Positions 8,828-17,529 of a stretch of DNA of 64,000 nt are shown here, one piece after another. The notes under the pieces were generated by a model. It was not told the origin of the DNA. It made no database searches and saw only the letters and a list, made by a program, of their open reading frames with translations. The DNA lies in assembly GCA_943331345.2 (NCBI GenBank), contig CALQLF020000004.1, positions 1 through 64,000 on the forward strand, written 5' to 3'. This stretch comes from Candidatus Planktophila lacus (lineage in GTDB: Bacteria; Pseudomonadota; Gammaproteobacteria; Steroidobacterales; Steroidobacteraceae). A program made the translations under genes and the position numbers. How positions within the stretch are numbered: the first letter of the stretch is position 1; each line of letters starts with the position of its first letter.

Positions 8828-9457
8828 TCAGAAATGGTTGATGACTGCGCCCATGACCCGAGAGCGGGTAGGGGCCAGACGTCGGAGGGCAGTTCGCAGT
8901 TCGCTGTATCGCGTGTGTCCGCTACGCGTCGCCAGCAAGGTCCGACCCGCGACGTTCGCGATGGCTGCTCCATCAGGCCACTTGGCTAGGGCAGGCGTAT
9001 CGATGACTACGATGCGGTATTCGTCACGCCAGGAAGACATGGCCTCTGCGAAGGCGGGATGACTCAACAAGTCCAGCGGGCGGGTTGGCCGGTCACCGGC
9101 TGTCATGACAGAAAGATTGGGCAGACAGCCTGGCGTATGCAGCAACGGTCGCTCGCCAAACATCAGCAACTGTGCGAGGCCTTGGCGGTTCGGCAGGTCG
9201 AACAACTGGTGTTGGCAGGGGCGGCGCATGTCCGCGTCTACCAATAAGGTGGCGTGTCCTGCCTCTGCGAAGGCGATGGCCAGTTCCGCCGCCAAGGTGG
9301 AGCGCCCTTCGGCCGAACTGGCACTAACGATAGCCACCAGATCGGCATGCTGCGGAGTTTCGCGCCGCAGCATTATTTCGGTTCGAAGTGCCCGAAGGCT
9401 TTCGCTACGTGCGTGTTGGTTCGCGTGGACCGGGAGCAGGGCGACGGCGGTACTCAT
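8828..9457 (-). CDS. EpsG-like chain-length tyrosine-kinase family ATPase
   Basis: This 209-residue protein has the CpsD/CapB/EpsG fold. The P-loop reads SASSAEGRSTLAAELA (about residues 43-58), followed by Walker A' LLVDADMRRP and Walker B IVVIDTPA. The P-loop lysine found in most members (GKS/T) is arginine here (GRS), a pattern I recall from EpsG-type proteins of Methylobacillus-like exopolysaccharide loci. There is no C-terminal tyrosine cluster; the protein ends at AVINHF. It lies directly downstream of the chain-length determinant membrane protein (ATGA overlap), the usual split Wzc arrangement. It probably modulates polymer length; kinase activity is uncertain. Confidence 0.85.
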   Translation of the reverse strand: MSTAVALLPVHANQHARSESLRALRTEIMLRRETPQHADLVAIVSASSAEGRSTLAAELAIAFAEAGHATLLVDADMRRPCQHQLFDLPNRQGLAQLLMFGERPLLHTPGCLPNLSVMTAGDRPTRPLDLLSHPAFAEAMSSWRDEYRIVVIDTPALAKWPDGAAIANVAGRTLLATRSGHTRYSELRTALRRLAPTRSRVMGAVINHF

Positions 9458-10878
9458 GCGCCCATCCACAACGGGGTACCGGCCAGCTCGCCGAGCACCG
9501 GCAAGCCATGATCACGTTCCAAGTCGAAGGCGGTGCGTACACGCCGTGAGGCCAATTCAGCCAGCAAGGGAACCAGCAAGGCCAGACCCAAGGAGCAGAC
9601 TACCCCGAGGGCAGCGAGCCGCCAGCGCGCGCCACCTAGTGGTTCGACCGGTGGTGCGGCCGGGCTCGCCATTTCGATGTTCTTGCGATCTGTCTCAGCA
9701 GCGAATACCACCGCGTCATAGCCTTCCAGCGCTCGCCGATAGACCGTTTGTGCCGATTCCAGCGTCAAGCGCAGTTGTGCTGCCTCGTCGCGTTCTGCGC
9801 CCTCCAGCACCAGCCCATTGCGCTGTCGGTAGACTTCTTCCGTCAGGCTTTTCTCTACTTGTCGTGCTGCTCGCAGCTTGCTTTGCGCATCACCCTGAAC
9901 GGACTGCATGGCTTGGTCGAGTTGTGCTCGCGTGGTCTCGCGTTCCGTGGCAAGGCGGGCGAGTGCTGGGTGCTTCGGCGTGAAGTCGTAGTTCATCTGC
10001 GCCAATTGCGCATCTTGCTGGTCCAGCAGGTTCAGCAGCGTACGGACTTGGTCTGAACCCGCAGCGGCGCCTGCGGGGGTGAGAGCATTACTCGCGCGAG
10101 CTTCAGCCTCGCGCGTAGCGGCCCGTGCCACCGCGAGGCTATTCTCCGCAGCCATCAGTGCCCCCGTCGGTGCTGCGCTGGCGGAATTGATGAGCGCTGT
10201 CCGGCTGCTGAAGGCGGTGAGCTTGCTTTGCGCCTGGTCTACCTTGCGCTTCAATTCGGCCAACTGGGCGTCTTGTCGTGCGGTGCGCTCGCGGGGTGCA
10301 GCGGCGTCGCGTTCTGCCTCGGCAAGGCGGTAGCTGTTCACCAAAGTGTTCGCCACCATTGCGGCTTCTACCGGCGAACTGGCGGTGTAGCTCACATAAA
10401 TGAGTTGCCCACCGTCGCTTGCACGAAAAACAGCCAACTTCTGTGCAATACGCGAGGCGACCCAGTCGTCCAAGGTGCCGCGTGCTGGACGGTAGCCGTT
10501 ACGGTAGTTTTTTCGCTGGGACAGTCCCAGTGCTCGACCGGTTCGCACCAAGACTTCGCGGGTTTGTAGCAAAGCCATCTGCGTCGAGATGTAGCTCCCT
10601 AATTGGCCCATAGGGAGGTCTTCGCCGTTCTGCGGGTCACTGACTGCATAGTTCACGGCGAGTACGGCGGTGGCGGTATAGCTGCGTGGCCACCACTGCA
10701 GGAAAGCCGCACTGCAAGCTAAGCCACCCAGCAGAACCAAAAAAGCCAGCCGCCAGCGGGCGCGGCCTATGGACCAGAGTTGCTGTGGTGTCAGCCCCGG
10801 CGTTGCGAACTCCACCGGCAAAAAGCCGGGAGCTATAGGCAAGGGCGTGGTGCGCATGACGATGGGCTGTTCGTTCAA
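9454..10878 (-). CDS. Chain-length determinant (Wzz/GNVR) protein, EpsF-like
   Basis: This 474-residue inner-membrane protein has one N-terminal span (LAFLVLLGGLACSAAFL, about residues 45-62), a long periplasmic region rich in coiled coil (about 190-380), and a second span (LAALGVVCSLGLALLVPLL) near residue 430. That is the topology of Wzc/GNVR polysaccharide co-polymerases. The start is a TTG: it has a perfect AGGAGG 8 bases upstream, whereas the next in-frame ATG (10857) has none. It opens the leftward operon and pairs with the EpsG-like ATPase. No outer-membrane Wza-type exporter is present in this window. Confidence 0.87.
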   Translation of the reverse strand: MNEQPIVMRTTPLPIAPGFLPVEFATPGLTPQQLWSIGRARWRLAFLVLLGGLACSAAFLQWWPRSYTATAVLAVNYAVSDPQNGEDLPMGQLGSYISTQMALLQTREVLVRTGRALGLSQRKNYRNGYRPARGTLDDWVASRIAQKLAVFRASDGGQLIYVSYTASSPVEAAMVANTLVNSYRLAEAERDAAAPRERTARQDAQLAELKRKVDQAQSKLTAFSSRTALINSASAAPTGALMAAENSLAVARAATREAEARASNALTPAGAAAGSDQVRTLLNLLDQQDAQLAQMNYDFTPKHPALARLATERETTRAQLDQAMQSVQGDAQSKLRAARQVEKSLTEEVYRQRNGLVLEGAERDEAAQLRLTLESAQTVYRRALEGYDAVVFAAETDRKNIEMASPAAPPVEPLGGARWRLAALGVVCSLGLALLVPLLAELASRRVRTAFDLERDHGLPVLGELAGTPLWMGA

Positions 10879-10886
10879 GGCAGGCG

Positions 10887-10892
10887 CCTCCT
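10887..10892 (-). promoter_or_regulatory. Shine-Dalgarno fixing the TTG start of the chain-length gene
   Basis: Read on the minus strand, AGGAGG is followed by eight bases and TTG at 10878. The alternative ATG at 10857 lacks any purine-rich site, so the non-canonical start is favoured. Confidence 0.75.
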
Positions 10893-11152
10893 GAAAATGC
10901 GGGGGCTCCCGCCATGACGTGATGTTCGGTCAGTAGCACTGGGCAGTCCGTGGGGTGCCGTACGCCAGAGGGCCCAACTTTGTCCGGTAGCGGACCGTCA
11001 TTCTTCGGTCGCTTGTCGGCACGTGGCGACGGACAAAACATTGGGTGAGACGTTCCACTCAGAAGCTTGCTATTTCTGCGTTAGTTCCGTGCGTCGCACC
11101 ACCAAGCCTGTGCTCCAGTGAAGTTGCCGGTTAAAGCGGCAAGGTTCAACAC

Positions 11153-11157
11153 GGAGG
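11153..11157 (+). promoter_or_regulatory. Shine-Dalgarno choosing the GH5 start
   Basis: GGAGG lies one base before a first ATG (11159) but 7 bases before the second in-frame ATG (11165). The second is therefore the likely start. Confidence 0.7.
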
Positions 11158-11164
11158 AATGACC

Positions 11165-12727
11165 ATGACGATGACCAAACTTCACCAGTGGTTTGCGGCT
11201 TGCCTATTGGCCGCGGGCTTGGCGGCAACGGGCACACCCGCAGCACAGGCTGCCGGTTACTTCGCACAAGCCGGAAAAATCTATGACCCTTATGGACAGG
11301 AACTCCAGGTTCGCGGCATCAGCCACTTCGGTTTCAGCGGCACCATCTTGCAGCCGCAATACTTGTGGCAAATGGGTTGGAAAGAGCAGATCGCGCAAAT
11401 CAAGGCCTTGGGCTTCAATGCGGTGCGCGTGCCCTATACACCAGCCACGCTTTATACGACCACACCCGTGAACCAGTTGGGCTACCTCGACCCCAACAAG
11501 AACGCCGACTTGATCGGCAAGACGCCGCTGCAGGTGCTGGATTTGTGGATGGCCGAAGCGGACCGACAAGGGCTCTACGTGATGCTCGACATGCACAGTG
11601 TGGTGAAGAGCCGCCTGTATCCGACTTGGTTTGTTGATAACCCGGCGGACTTCCCGCTGGTTTGGAACGGCAAGGCTTACACCCCAGACGATTGGCGGCG
11701 CGACTTGGTGTTTGTTGCCAAGCGTTACGCGTACTTACCGCATTTCTTCGCCCTCGATCTCTACAACGAGCCAAATGGCAAGGTGCGTTGGGCAGCGGGT
11801 GACAAGAACATGACGAACGCAGCCTACTACTGGAAGCCGGCTGCCGAATCTGCGGCAGCAGCGGTATTGGCAGCCAATCCCAATCTCCTCATCTTCGTGC
11901 AGGGAATCAATGGCAACTGGGACGGTATCGAGAATTCCAACATTGCCATGAACTATGGAGAGGATTTGCAGCCGCAGGCGTACCAGCCCTTGGCCATCTC
12001 GGCCAGCAAGTTGGTGTTGTCCCCGCATACCTACGGGCCGGACGTGTACATGAAGTCCAGTTTTTCGGCGGCTAATTTTCCGGCCAACCTGGCACCACAA
12101 TGGGAGGTGTTGTTCGGCAAGCTTTCGCCAGCCCATCCGGTCATCCTCGGTGAGTGGGGCGGCAAGTACGGTACGGGAATCCCGGCGGACACAGCGTGGC
12201 AGAACGCCTTGGTGGACTACCTGATAGCCAAGGGAATGCGCAGCAGTTTCTACTGGTGCTATACGCCCAACAGTGGCGACACCGGCGGCATTCTCGACGA
12301 CTCGTTGAATGTACGGTTGGATAAACTCAAACTGTTGCAGCGCCTCTGGGCGGCGACGGCACCGACCGCCGGTGCGGCTGGAACCACGACGACCAATACC
12401 ACTACTACCAGTACCACTACCGCCACGGCGGCCACCACCACCACGACTGCCACGGCAACCAACAGCCCAGTAGCAACCGCGGCGCCATACATCATGGGCT
12501 TTACGCCAGCCCAAGGACCGGTTGGAACTATAGTGAACGTTTATGGGCGCGGGTTCACCGGTATCTACAGCGTCAAAGTCGGGACGCTACGCGGCGCGCC
12601 GTTCAAAGTCATTAACGACCGCCAGGTGCAGGTGACCATCCCTGCAATGGCCGCGTCTGGTGCGATCGGCTTGTACAACGCCAAAGGCGTGTCGTTCAGC
12701 GCCACGTGGTTCCGCGTTGTCCGTTGA
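11165..12727 (+). CDS. Secreted GH5 endoglucanase-type hydrolase with C-terminal IPT/TIG domain
   Basis: This 520-residue protein begins with a Sec signal peptide (hydrophobic LAAGLAATGTPAAQA, cleavage likely after about residue 28). The glycoside hydrolase family 5 barrel follows, with acid/base Glu in LDLYNEPNG (about residue 205) and nucleophile Glu in VILGEWGG (about 332). A linker made almost only of Thr and Ala (about residues 400-435) leads to an IPT/TIG immunoglobulin-like domain of about 80 residues (PAQGPVGTIVNVYGRGFTG). GH5 covers cellulases, mannanases and others, so specificity is open. It is divergent from the chain-length operon and precedes a GH8 gene, so it probably trims or processes the exopolysaccharide. 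Its start was chosen by Shine-Dalgarno spacing. Confidence 0.88.
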   Translation: MTMTKLHQWFAACLLAAGLAATGTPAAQAAGYFAQAGKIYDPYGQELQVRGISHFGFSGTILQPQYLWQMGWKEQIAQIKALGFNAVRVPYTPATLYTTTPVNQLGYLDPNKNADLIGKTPLQVLDLWMAEADRQGLYVMLDMHSVVKSRLYPTWFVDNPADFPLVWNGKAYTPDDWRRDLVFVAKRYAYLPHFFALDLYNEPNGKVRWAAGDKNMTNAAYYWKPAAESAAAAVLAANPNLLIFVQGINGNWDGIENSNIAMNYGEDLQPQAYQPLAISASKLVLSPHTYGPDVYMKSSFSAANFPANLAPQWEVLFGKLSPAHPVILGEWGGKYGTGIPADTAWQNALVDYLIAKGMRSSFYWCYTPNSGDTGGILDDSLNVRLDKLKLLQRLWAATAPTAGAAGTTTTNTTTTSTTTATAATTTTTATATNSPVATAAPYIMGFTPAQGPVGTIVNVYGRGFTGIYSVKVGTLRGAPFKVINDRQVQVTIPAMAASGAIGLYNAKGVSFSATWFRVVR

Positions 12728-12825
12728 CTCCGTGGTGGTCTCCGCTATTGACTTGATTAGTAGGGAGATGGCGGCCGGTGCGCTGCCGTACAGAAGCGAA
12801 GGCGGGCTGCGGCAAGGGTGGCGAG

Positions 12826-14034
12826 ATGAACGCCATCTTTGCTTGTTTACGCGTGAACCTACTGGGGCGCCTGCTGGGCGCTGCAGTGACCTGCCTCTGC
12901 ATCGCCTGTAGCCCGGCGCCGCCAGCGGTAGTGGTGGATAGCGCCGCGGGTGGATTGTCTTCACAAGGGGTTCTGGCGCTGCCATCGGACTGGGCCAGTT
13001 GGCAGCGTTTTTCGCGTCGGTTCATTACGCTGGAAGGGCGCGTGGTCGACCGTACCTTCGGTGGCAAGACCACCTCGGAAGGACAATCCTACGGATTGTT
13101 CTTCGCTTTGGTCGCAGGCGACCGTCGGCGTTTCGAGAATATCCGGCGTTGGACGTCGGCCGAACTCGCGGGCGGGGATTTGGGTGAACGACTGCCGGGA
13201 TGGCTGTGGGCGCGACGCGACGACGGTACCTGGGGTCTGAAAGATGCCAACTCTGCTGCGGATGCCGACTTGTGGCTGGCTTACACCTTGCTGGAAGCGG
13301 GCCGCTATTGGCAGGAACCACGCTACACAGCGCAAGGACGTGCATTGCTCTCGAGTATTGCTGCACGTGAGGTAGTGGAACTCGACGGTGGTCGCGTCCT
13401 TTTGCTGCCTGCGCCTAGTGGATTTGACCTTGGCGGTGGCCGTTATCGCTTCAACCCAAGTTATCTGCCGGGCTTTCTCTTCCAAGCATTGGCCAATGAC
13501 GACCCCGCGGGGCCATGGGAGCGAGTTTGGGCCACTTATCAGGAATTGGCGCCACAGATGTTTCCGGCAGGCGTTGCGCCGGATCTCTGCATCGTCGATC
13601 GGGATGGCCGGGTTTTCGTGGATCGTGAAACGGCAGCGGTCGGCAGTTACGATGCCATCCGGGTGTACTTGTGGGCGGGTCTTTCGCCGGCAGGGCCCCG
13701 CAGTGTCTTGCCGCTCTTGCACGGTCTCGTTCCGCTGTTGCAGGAATATGGCATGCCCCCTGAAAAATTGGACGCGGTGAGCGGCCGCGCCACCGCAGTG
13801 GCGTACTCGCCCGCAGGTTTTCAGGGGGCGGTACTGCCGTATCTTTCTGCCATGGGGGCCACTGAGTTGCTGGCTGGCCAGCAGCGCCGGGTTGAAGCGC
13901 ATGCTTTGGCCGCACGGATGGGTACCAACACCCAGTACTACGATGAGGTGCTTATCCTGTTCGGCGTTGGGTGGCAGGAACGACGTTACCGATTCGATGA
14001 GGCCGGACATCTAGTCCTGCCGCCGGGACGGTGA
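12826..14034 (+). CDS. GH8 endoglucanase lipoprotein (BcsZ-like)
   Basis: This 402-residue protein has a lipoprotein signal: the hydrophobic segment LLGAAVTCLCIAC gives a lipobox with Cys near residue 28. The GH8 fold is recognised from TTSEGQSYGLFFALVAGD (catalytic Glu) near residue 85 and DANSAADADLWLAY (catalytic Asp) near 140, both matching the BcsZ-type cellulases of bacterial cellulose operons. It probably cleaves beta-1,4-glucan-like stretches during polymer export. A GTG at 12778 would add 16 residues before the signal peptide, so I prefer the ATG at 12826. The 3' end overlaps the convergent WecG-type gene by 83 bases, which is unusually long. Confidence 0.88.
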   Translation: MNAIFACLRVNLLGRLLGAAVTCLCIACSPAPPAVVVDSAAGGLSSQGVLALPSDWASWQRFSRRFITLEGRVVDRTFGGKTTSEGQSYGLFFALVAGDRRRFENIRRWTSAELAGGDLGERLPGWLWARRDDGTWGLKDANSAADADLWLAYTLLEAGRYWQEPRYTAQGRALLSSIAAREVVELDGGRVLLLPAPSGFDLGGGRYRFNPSYLPGFLFQALANDDPAGPWERVWATYQELAPQMFPAGVAPDLCIVDRDGRVFVDRETAAVGSYDAIRVYLWAGLSPAGPRSVLPLLHGLVPLLQEYGMPPEKLDAVSGRATAVAYSPAGFQGAVLPYLSAMGATELLAGQQRRVEAHALAARMGTNTQYYDEVLILFGVGWQERRYRFDEAGHLVLPPGR

Positions 14035-15427
14035 ATAGGCGTTTGCGCGTCACGATGGCGCTGCGTGCCATGACCCCGAACACTCGCGGCCCCCGCCACA
14101 GGTAGCGGGCTGCCAAGCGGCGCGGGTCCTGCAGCAGACGATACAGCCACTCCATGCCACAGCGGCGCATCCATGGAGGCGCTCGTTGTTCCTCGCCGGT
14201 CAGGAAGTTCAGGGAGGCACCTACACATAGCGCCAAGCCACGTGCCTGACCGCGTTGCTTCAGCAATTCCGCGAGACGCTCTTGCTGTGGTGCGCCGACG
14301 GCGAGCAGGCAAAAGCGGAACGGGCTGTGTTGTTCGATGAAATCGAGGCAGGCCTCTACGGCCGCCGGGTCGCGGATGAACCCCATCGGTGGCACGAGTT
14401 GGTGCAGATTGCCGAGGCCATGTCGTTTGCGCAGTTGCTGTGCTTGCGCCGATGTGCCACCAATGATGACCAGTCGGTCCATCGGTGAAATGACCTCCTT
14501 GAACAAGACCGTCGTAAGGTCGCTGCCTGGGCAAACCCGCAGGTATTGCCGCCGCGTCCAGCGTAACCAGTGGGCCAGAAAGCGGCTGTCTAGCAGTACG
14601 AAATCGGCGCTCGCGTAACTCTGGCGGAACGCTGCGTCTTCGTGCAAACGGACTAAGTGGTCAGCGTTGGGTGTCACGACGAATCCATACTTGTCTTCCC
14701 CGAAAGCGGCGGCCAATTGCGTGAACATCGCCAGGTCAAGATCGTCTACCACCAGCCAATCGCCTTCCTTGTCACTGGGGGCGACCATGGCGATGGGCGC
14801 AGACAGATGACGTAATTGGTGACGCAGGCTGTCAGGGCAGTTGTCCTCGAGCGAATGGCGAGCAACCACAATGGCATCCAGCCACTCCCGCTGACCCAGT
14901 TGCAGCAGTTGCTCTACCTCTGCAGCTTGGTTTTCGTCGAACACGCCCAGTACGTGGAACAGATTGTGATGGTGCTGACGCAAGCGCGTGGCAACACCGG
15001 CTACTGCGGTCGGTGGTCCGACTACCACGATGCGCGTAGCGAAATGGCCACGGTGCAGTAGTGCGCGCAAAGTCGCAAACAGGGCACCGTAGACCAGCAA
15101 CGCCCCCGACACGACCCAAATCACGCGCGTCACCGGAATGAGCGGCATGAGAGGTCCTCCGGAAGCGGTGGTGACCATGGGTAGTACCGCCAGCAGCAAC
15201 CCCAGTAAAGCGATCCGTGTGGCTTGCCTGGTCATTAGCCACAAGGTGGAATGGTCACGAAGAGTAGGCGCTACTTGCGGTTGGTATAGCACCACCGCGC
15301 CAACGACCATCGCGATGGGATTGTGCGTGACCAGCGCAATTCCAATAGCACCGAGCAGTGCCAAGGGTAGCGGGAGAATGTCTAGTGCGCGTGCACGCAG
15401 TCGTCGACGGGCAGGAGTCGATGGCAT
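13952..15427 (-). CDS. WecG/TagA/CpsF glycosyltransferase fused to a WbaP/WcaJ-like membrane-Rossmann half
   Basis: The C-terminal part of this 491-residue protein (about 245-440) is a WecG/TagA/CpsF glycosyltransferase: VVTPNADHLVRLHED, RVCPGSDLTTVLF, and GAPQQERLAELL. The first 240 residues are not part of that family. They hold four hydrophobic spans (about 15-34, 35-54, 69-88, 94-120) and then a Rossmann-like domain beginning RIVVVGPPTAVAGVATRL with HVLGVFDEN. That is the layout of the non-catalytic N-terminal half of large polyprenyl-phosphate phosphoglycosyltransferases. The separate small phosphoglycosyltransferase lies 19 bases upstream in the same operon and lacks such a half. Start: ATG with GGAGA nine bases before it. 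It probably transfers the second sugar to the lipid-linked first sugar, at the membrane. Confidence 0.82.
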   Translation of the reverse strand: MPSTPARRRLRARALDILPLPLALLGAIGIALVTHNPIAMVVGAVVLYQPQVAPTLRDHSTLWLMTRQATRIALLGLLLAVLPMVTTASGGPLMPLIPVTRVIWVVSGALLVYGALFATLRALLHRGHFATRIVVVGPPTAVAGVATRLRQHHHNLFHVLGVFDENQAAEVEQLLQLGQREWLDAIVVARHSLEDNCPDSLRHQLRHLSAPIAMVAPSDKEGDWLVVDDLDLAMFTQLAAAFGEDKYGFVVTPNADHLVRLHEDAAFRQSYASADFVLLDSRFLAHWLRWTRRQYLRVCPGSDLTTVLFKEVISPMDRLVIIGGTSAQAQQLRKRHGLGNLHQLVPPMGFIRDPAAVEACLDFIEQHSPFRFCLLAVGAPQQERLAELLKQRGQARGLALCVGASLNFLTGEEQRAPPWMRRCGMEWLYRLLQDPRRLAARYLWRGPRVFGVMARSAIVTRKRLFTVPAAGLDVRPHRIGNVVPATQRRTG

Positions 15428-15446
15428 GGTTGCAGTCTCCGTTTGG

Positions 15447-16139
15447 CTAAAAGGCGTTGGTGCCCTGAACGACGACACGGATGGTCATCAGCAGAATCTT
15501 TAGATCCAGCCAGGGGGACCAGTGCTCGATGTACTCGAGATCGAACTGCACCCGTTGGGCAAGCTCGCCGCAGGTCGTGGTCGCGCCGCGCGAGCCGTGG
15601 ACTTGCGCCCAGCCAGTCATGCCTGGCTTCACCCGATGGCGATGGGCGTAGCGCTGGCTGATCTCGTGGCAGTAGAGGCCTTCGGTCCGCATCTCAACAG
15701 CAAGGGGGCGCGGCCCGACGAGGGACATCTCGCCGCGTAACACGTTCAACAGTTGTGGCAATTCATCGACGCTGCTAGCGCGTAACCAGCGCCCGACGCG
15801 GGTGATGCGCTGGTCGTTGCGTTGGGTCTGCTCCAATGACGCCTGCGGGGTGGTGGACTGCCACGCCATGGTGCGGAATTTGTAGATGTGAAACACCCGG
15901 TTATCCAAGGCATGGCGGCGCTGTCGGTAGAGCAGCGGACCTTGGCTTTCCAGTTTGATGGCCAGTGCAACGAGCAGCAGTAGCGGCGCAATAGCTAGCA
16001 ACAGCAGTGCACTCAAGCCGCGGTCAATCACTTCCTTGAAAACCGCACCCCAACGATCAATCGGACGTCGATCGATCCATTCCACTGCCAATCCATCGAT
16101 GGGTGGCAGCACCTGTTGTCGTGCATAAGTGGTGTTCAT
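15447..16139 (-). CDS. Bacterial sugar transferase (small polyprenyl-phosphate phosphoglycosyltransferase)
   Basis: This 230-residue protein contains only the catalytic domain of the WcaJ/WbaP/PglC family. It has one re-entrant or membrane helix ([19 protein letters not shown], about residues 45-65), then [26 protein letters not shown]-type core, and [13 protein letters not shown]. These enzymes start exopolysaccharide assembly by moving sugar-1-phosphate to undecaprenyl phosphate. The amino-terminal four-span/Rossmann half seen in WcaJ is absent and instead appears on the next gene. Translation is assumed from the ATG at 16139, divergent from the ATP-grasp gene. The sugar is unknown. Confidence 0.9.
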   Translation of the reverse strand: MNTTYARQQVLPPIDGLAVEWIDRRPIDRWGAVFKEVIDRGLSALLLLAIAPLLLLVALAIKLESQGPLLYRQRRHALDNRVFHIYKFRTMAWQSTTPQASLEQTQRNDQRITRVGRWLRASSVDELPQLLNVLRGEMSLVGPRPLAVEMRTEGLYCHEISQRYAHRHRVKPGMTGWAQVHGSRGATTTCGELAQRVQFDLEYIEHWSPWLDLKILLMTIRVVVQGTNAF

Positions 16140-16189
16140 GGGGCGCACTTTCCACGGCGCCGCCGCATGGCTCTGTCCCCGCGCGTACT

Positions 16190-16232
16190 GTGTGCGTGGG
16201 CAAACCGAAATTGCAGGTCTCGCTCCGCACAC
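16190..16232. promoter_or_regulatory. Spaced inverted repeat in the divergent intergenic region
   Basis: GTGTGCG (16190-16196) and CGCACAC (16226-16232) are exact inverted copies 29 bases apart, between the phosphoglycosyltransferase and ATP-grasp starts. It could be an operator for both genes; the arms are short and chance is possible. Confidence 0.3.
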
Positions 16233-16239
16233 TGCATTC

Positions 16240-17529
16240 ATGAATATGACATTCAATGAGCGCCGCGCACTCCCGCAAATTCTGGTGTTTGCTACCACCC
16301 GCTGGCAGTTGGCGGCACGTATAGCCATCAACTTCGCGGACTGCGGCTGCCGTGTCGATGCGTTGGTGCCCCGCGGGCATCCGGCGCAGTGTGTCGGGAG
16401 CGTTCGTGAGGTTCATCGTTTCGTGCCGTTGGCCCCCTTGGCTTCTTTGGTGGCGGCCTTGGAGGAAATGCAGCCAGATTTGGTCATTCCCTGCGACGAT
16501 GCCGCGGCACTGTTGCTGCATGCGCTGCACCGTCGTTGCATGGAGCAGTCACCGCCGCTGGACGGGTTGCCTGCCCTGCTGAAGCGATCCTTGGGCAACG
16601 TGGAAGCCTGCGTCGTCGCCGGTTCTCGTTCACGTTTCATGGACTTGGCGCGTGCCAGTGGTGTACGTACGCCACCTTCGGCCAGTGTGGGTTCACTCGA
16701 GGAACTACGCGAGTGGAGCCGTGACCATGCCTTGCCTTTGGTGCTGAAGAGCGATTACAGCTTCGGTGGGCAGGGCGTGGCACTAGCGAAGCAGTGGCCC
16801 GAGGTCGAAGCAGCGTGGGTGGCGCTGAAACGCCGTCCCGGTTTCGGCGAGTCCTGCGTTCGTGCACTGCTGGAACGGGACACTGACCGGTTACGTGATT
16901 GGCGTCGGCCACCAGTCGAGTCGCTCATGGTGCAGGCGGCCATTGACGGACAGCCTGCCAACCGGGCGGTAGCTTGCTGGGAAGGTGAGGTGTTGGCCGG
17001 TGTCAGTGTCGAAGCGCTGCGGACGCAACACGCAACCGGTCCGGCGACGGTGGTGCGCTTCGTCAATAACCCGGAGATGGAAGACACGGCACGCCGCTTG
17101 GTGCGGCAGTTGGGAGTGTCTGGTCTGGTCGGGTTCGATTTCATGGTCGAGGCTGCCACTGGCGCAGCCCACTTAATTGAGATGAACGTGCGCGCTACGC
17201 CGGCTTGCCATCTCCCTAATAGCCATGGCACTGCCTTGACGGCCTCCTTGCTAGCCCGTCTGCGTGGGGAGAGTCCGCCGCGCCTGCGGCCCCGCTTCGC
17301 CTCTGGAATGGTGGTCATGTTTCCCGGTGAGTTCCGTGCCAACCCTTGCAGCCCCTACCTGCAAACGGCCGGCCATGACGTGCCGTGGGAACACCCGGCC
17401 CTGGTGCGCGATGGTCTGGAACCACCTTGGGCAGAACGCGGTTGGCTGGCTCAAGTACGCCGACGTTGGCGCACGTCGCGGGTCAGTGGGCTGCAACGAC
17501 GTGGTTCTGTGCTGGCCGGTTCCAACTGA
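16240..17529 (+). CDS. ATP-grasp domain protein (carboxylate-amine ligase-like)
   Basis: This 429-residue soluble protein has an N-terminal Rossmann-like pre-ATP-grasp domain (VFATTRWQLAARIAINFADCG, LVIPCDDAAALLLHAL). An ATP-grasp core follows: LPLVLKSDYSFGGQGVALA (about 165-185) is the lysine/glycine loop, and GFDFMVEAATGAAHLIEMNVR (about 298-318) carries the metal-binding Glu and Asn. ATP-grasp enzymes couple a carboxylate to an amine or similar nucleophile through an acyl phosphate. No substrate can be assigned. Its stop overlaps the next start (TGATG), and it sits opposite the phosphoglycosyltransferase, so a role in decorating the polysaccharide with an amino acid is plausible but unproven. 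An upstream extension to 16129 would run into the divergent gene, so I used ATG 16240. Confidence 0.78.
   Translation: MNMTFNERRALPQILVFATTRWQLAARIAINFADCGCRVDALVPRGHPAQCVGSVREVHRFVPLAPLASLVAALEEMQPDLVIPCDDAAALLLHALHRRCMEQSPPLDGLPALLKRSLGNVEACVVAGSRSRFMDLARASGVRTPPSASVGSLEELREWSRDHALPLVLKSDYSFGGQGVALAKQWPEVEAAWVALKRRPGFGESCVRALLERDTDRLRDWRRPPVESLMVQAAIDGQPANRAVACWEGEVLAGVSVEALRTQHATGPATVVRFVNNPEMEDTARRLVRQLGVSGLVGFDFMVEAATGAAHLIEMNVRATPACHLPNSHGTALTASLLARLRGESPPRLRPRFASGMVVMFPGEFRANPCSPYLQTAGHDVPWEHPALVRDGLEPPWAERGWLAQVRRRWRTSRVSGLQRRGSVLAGSN

Noticed and set aside
12259-12495. Minus-strand frame rich in Val/Ala opposite the GH5 linker
   Set aside because: It is the complement of the Thr/Ala codon repeat in the linker and only looks like a membrane segment.
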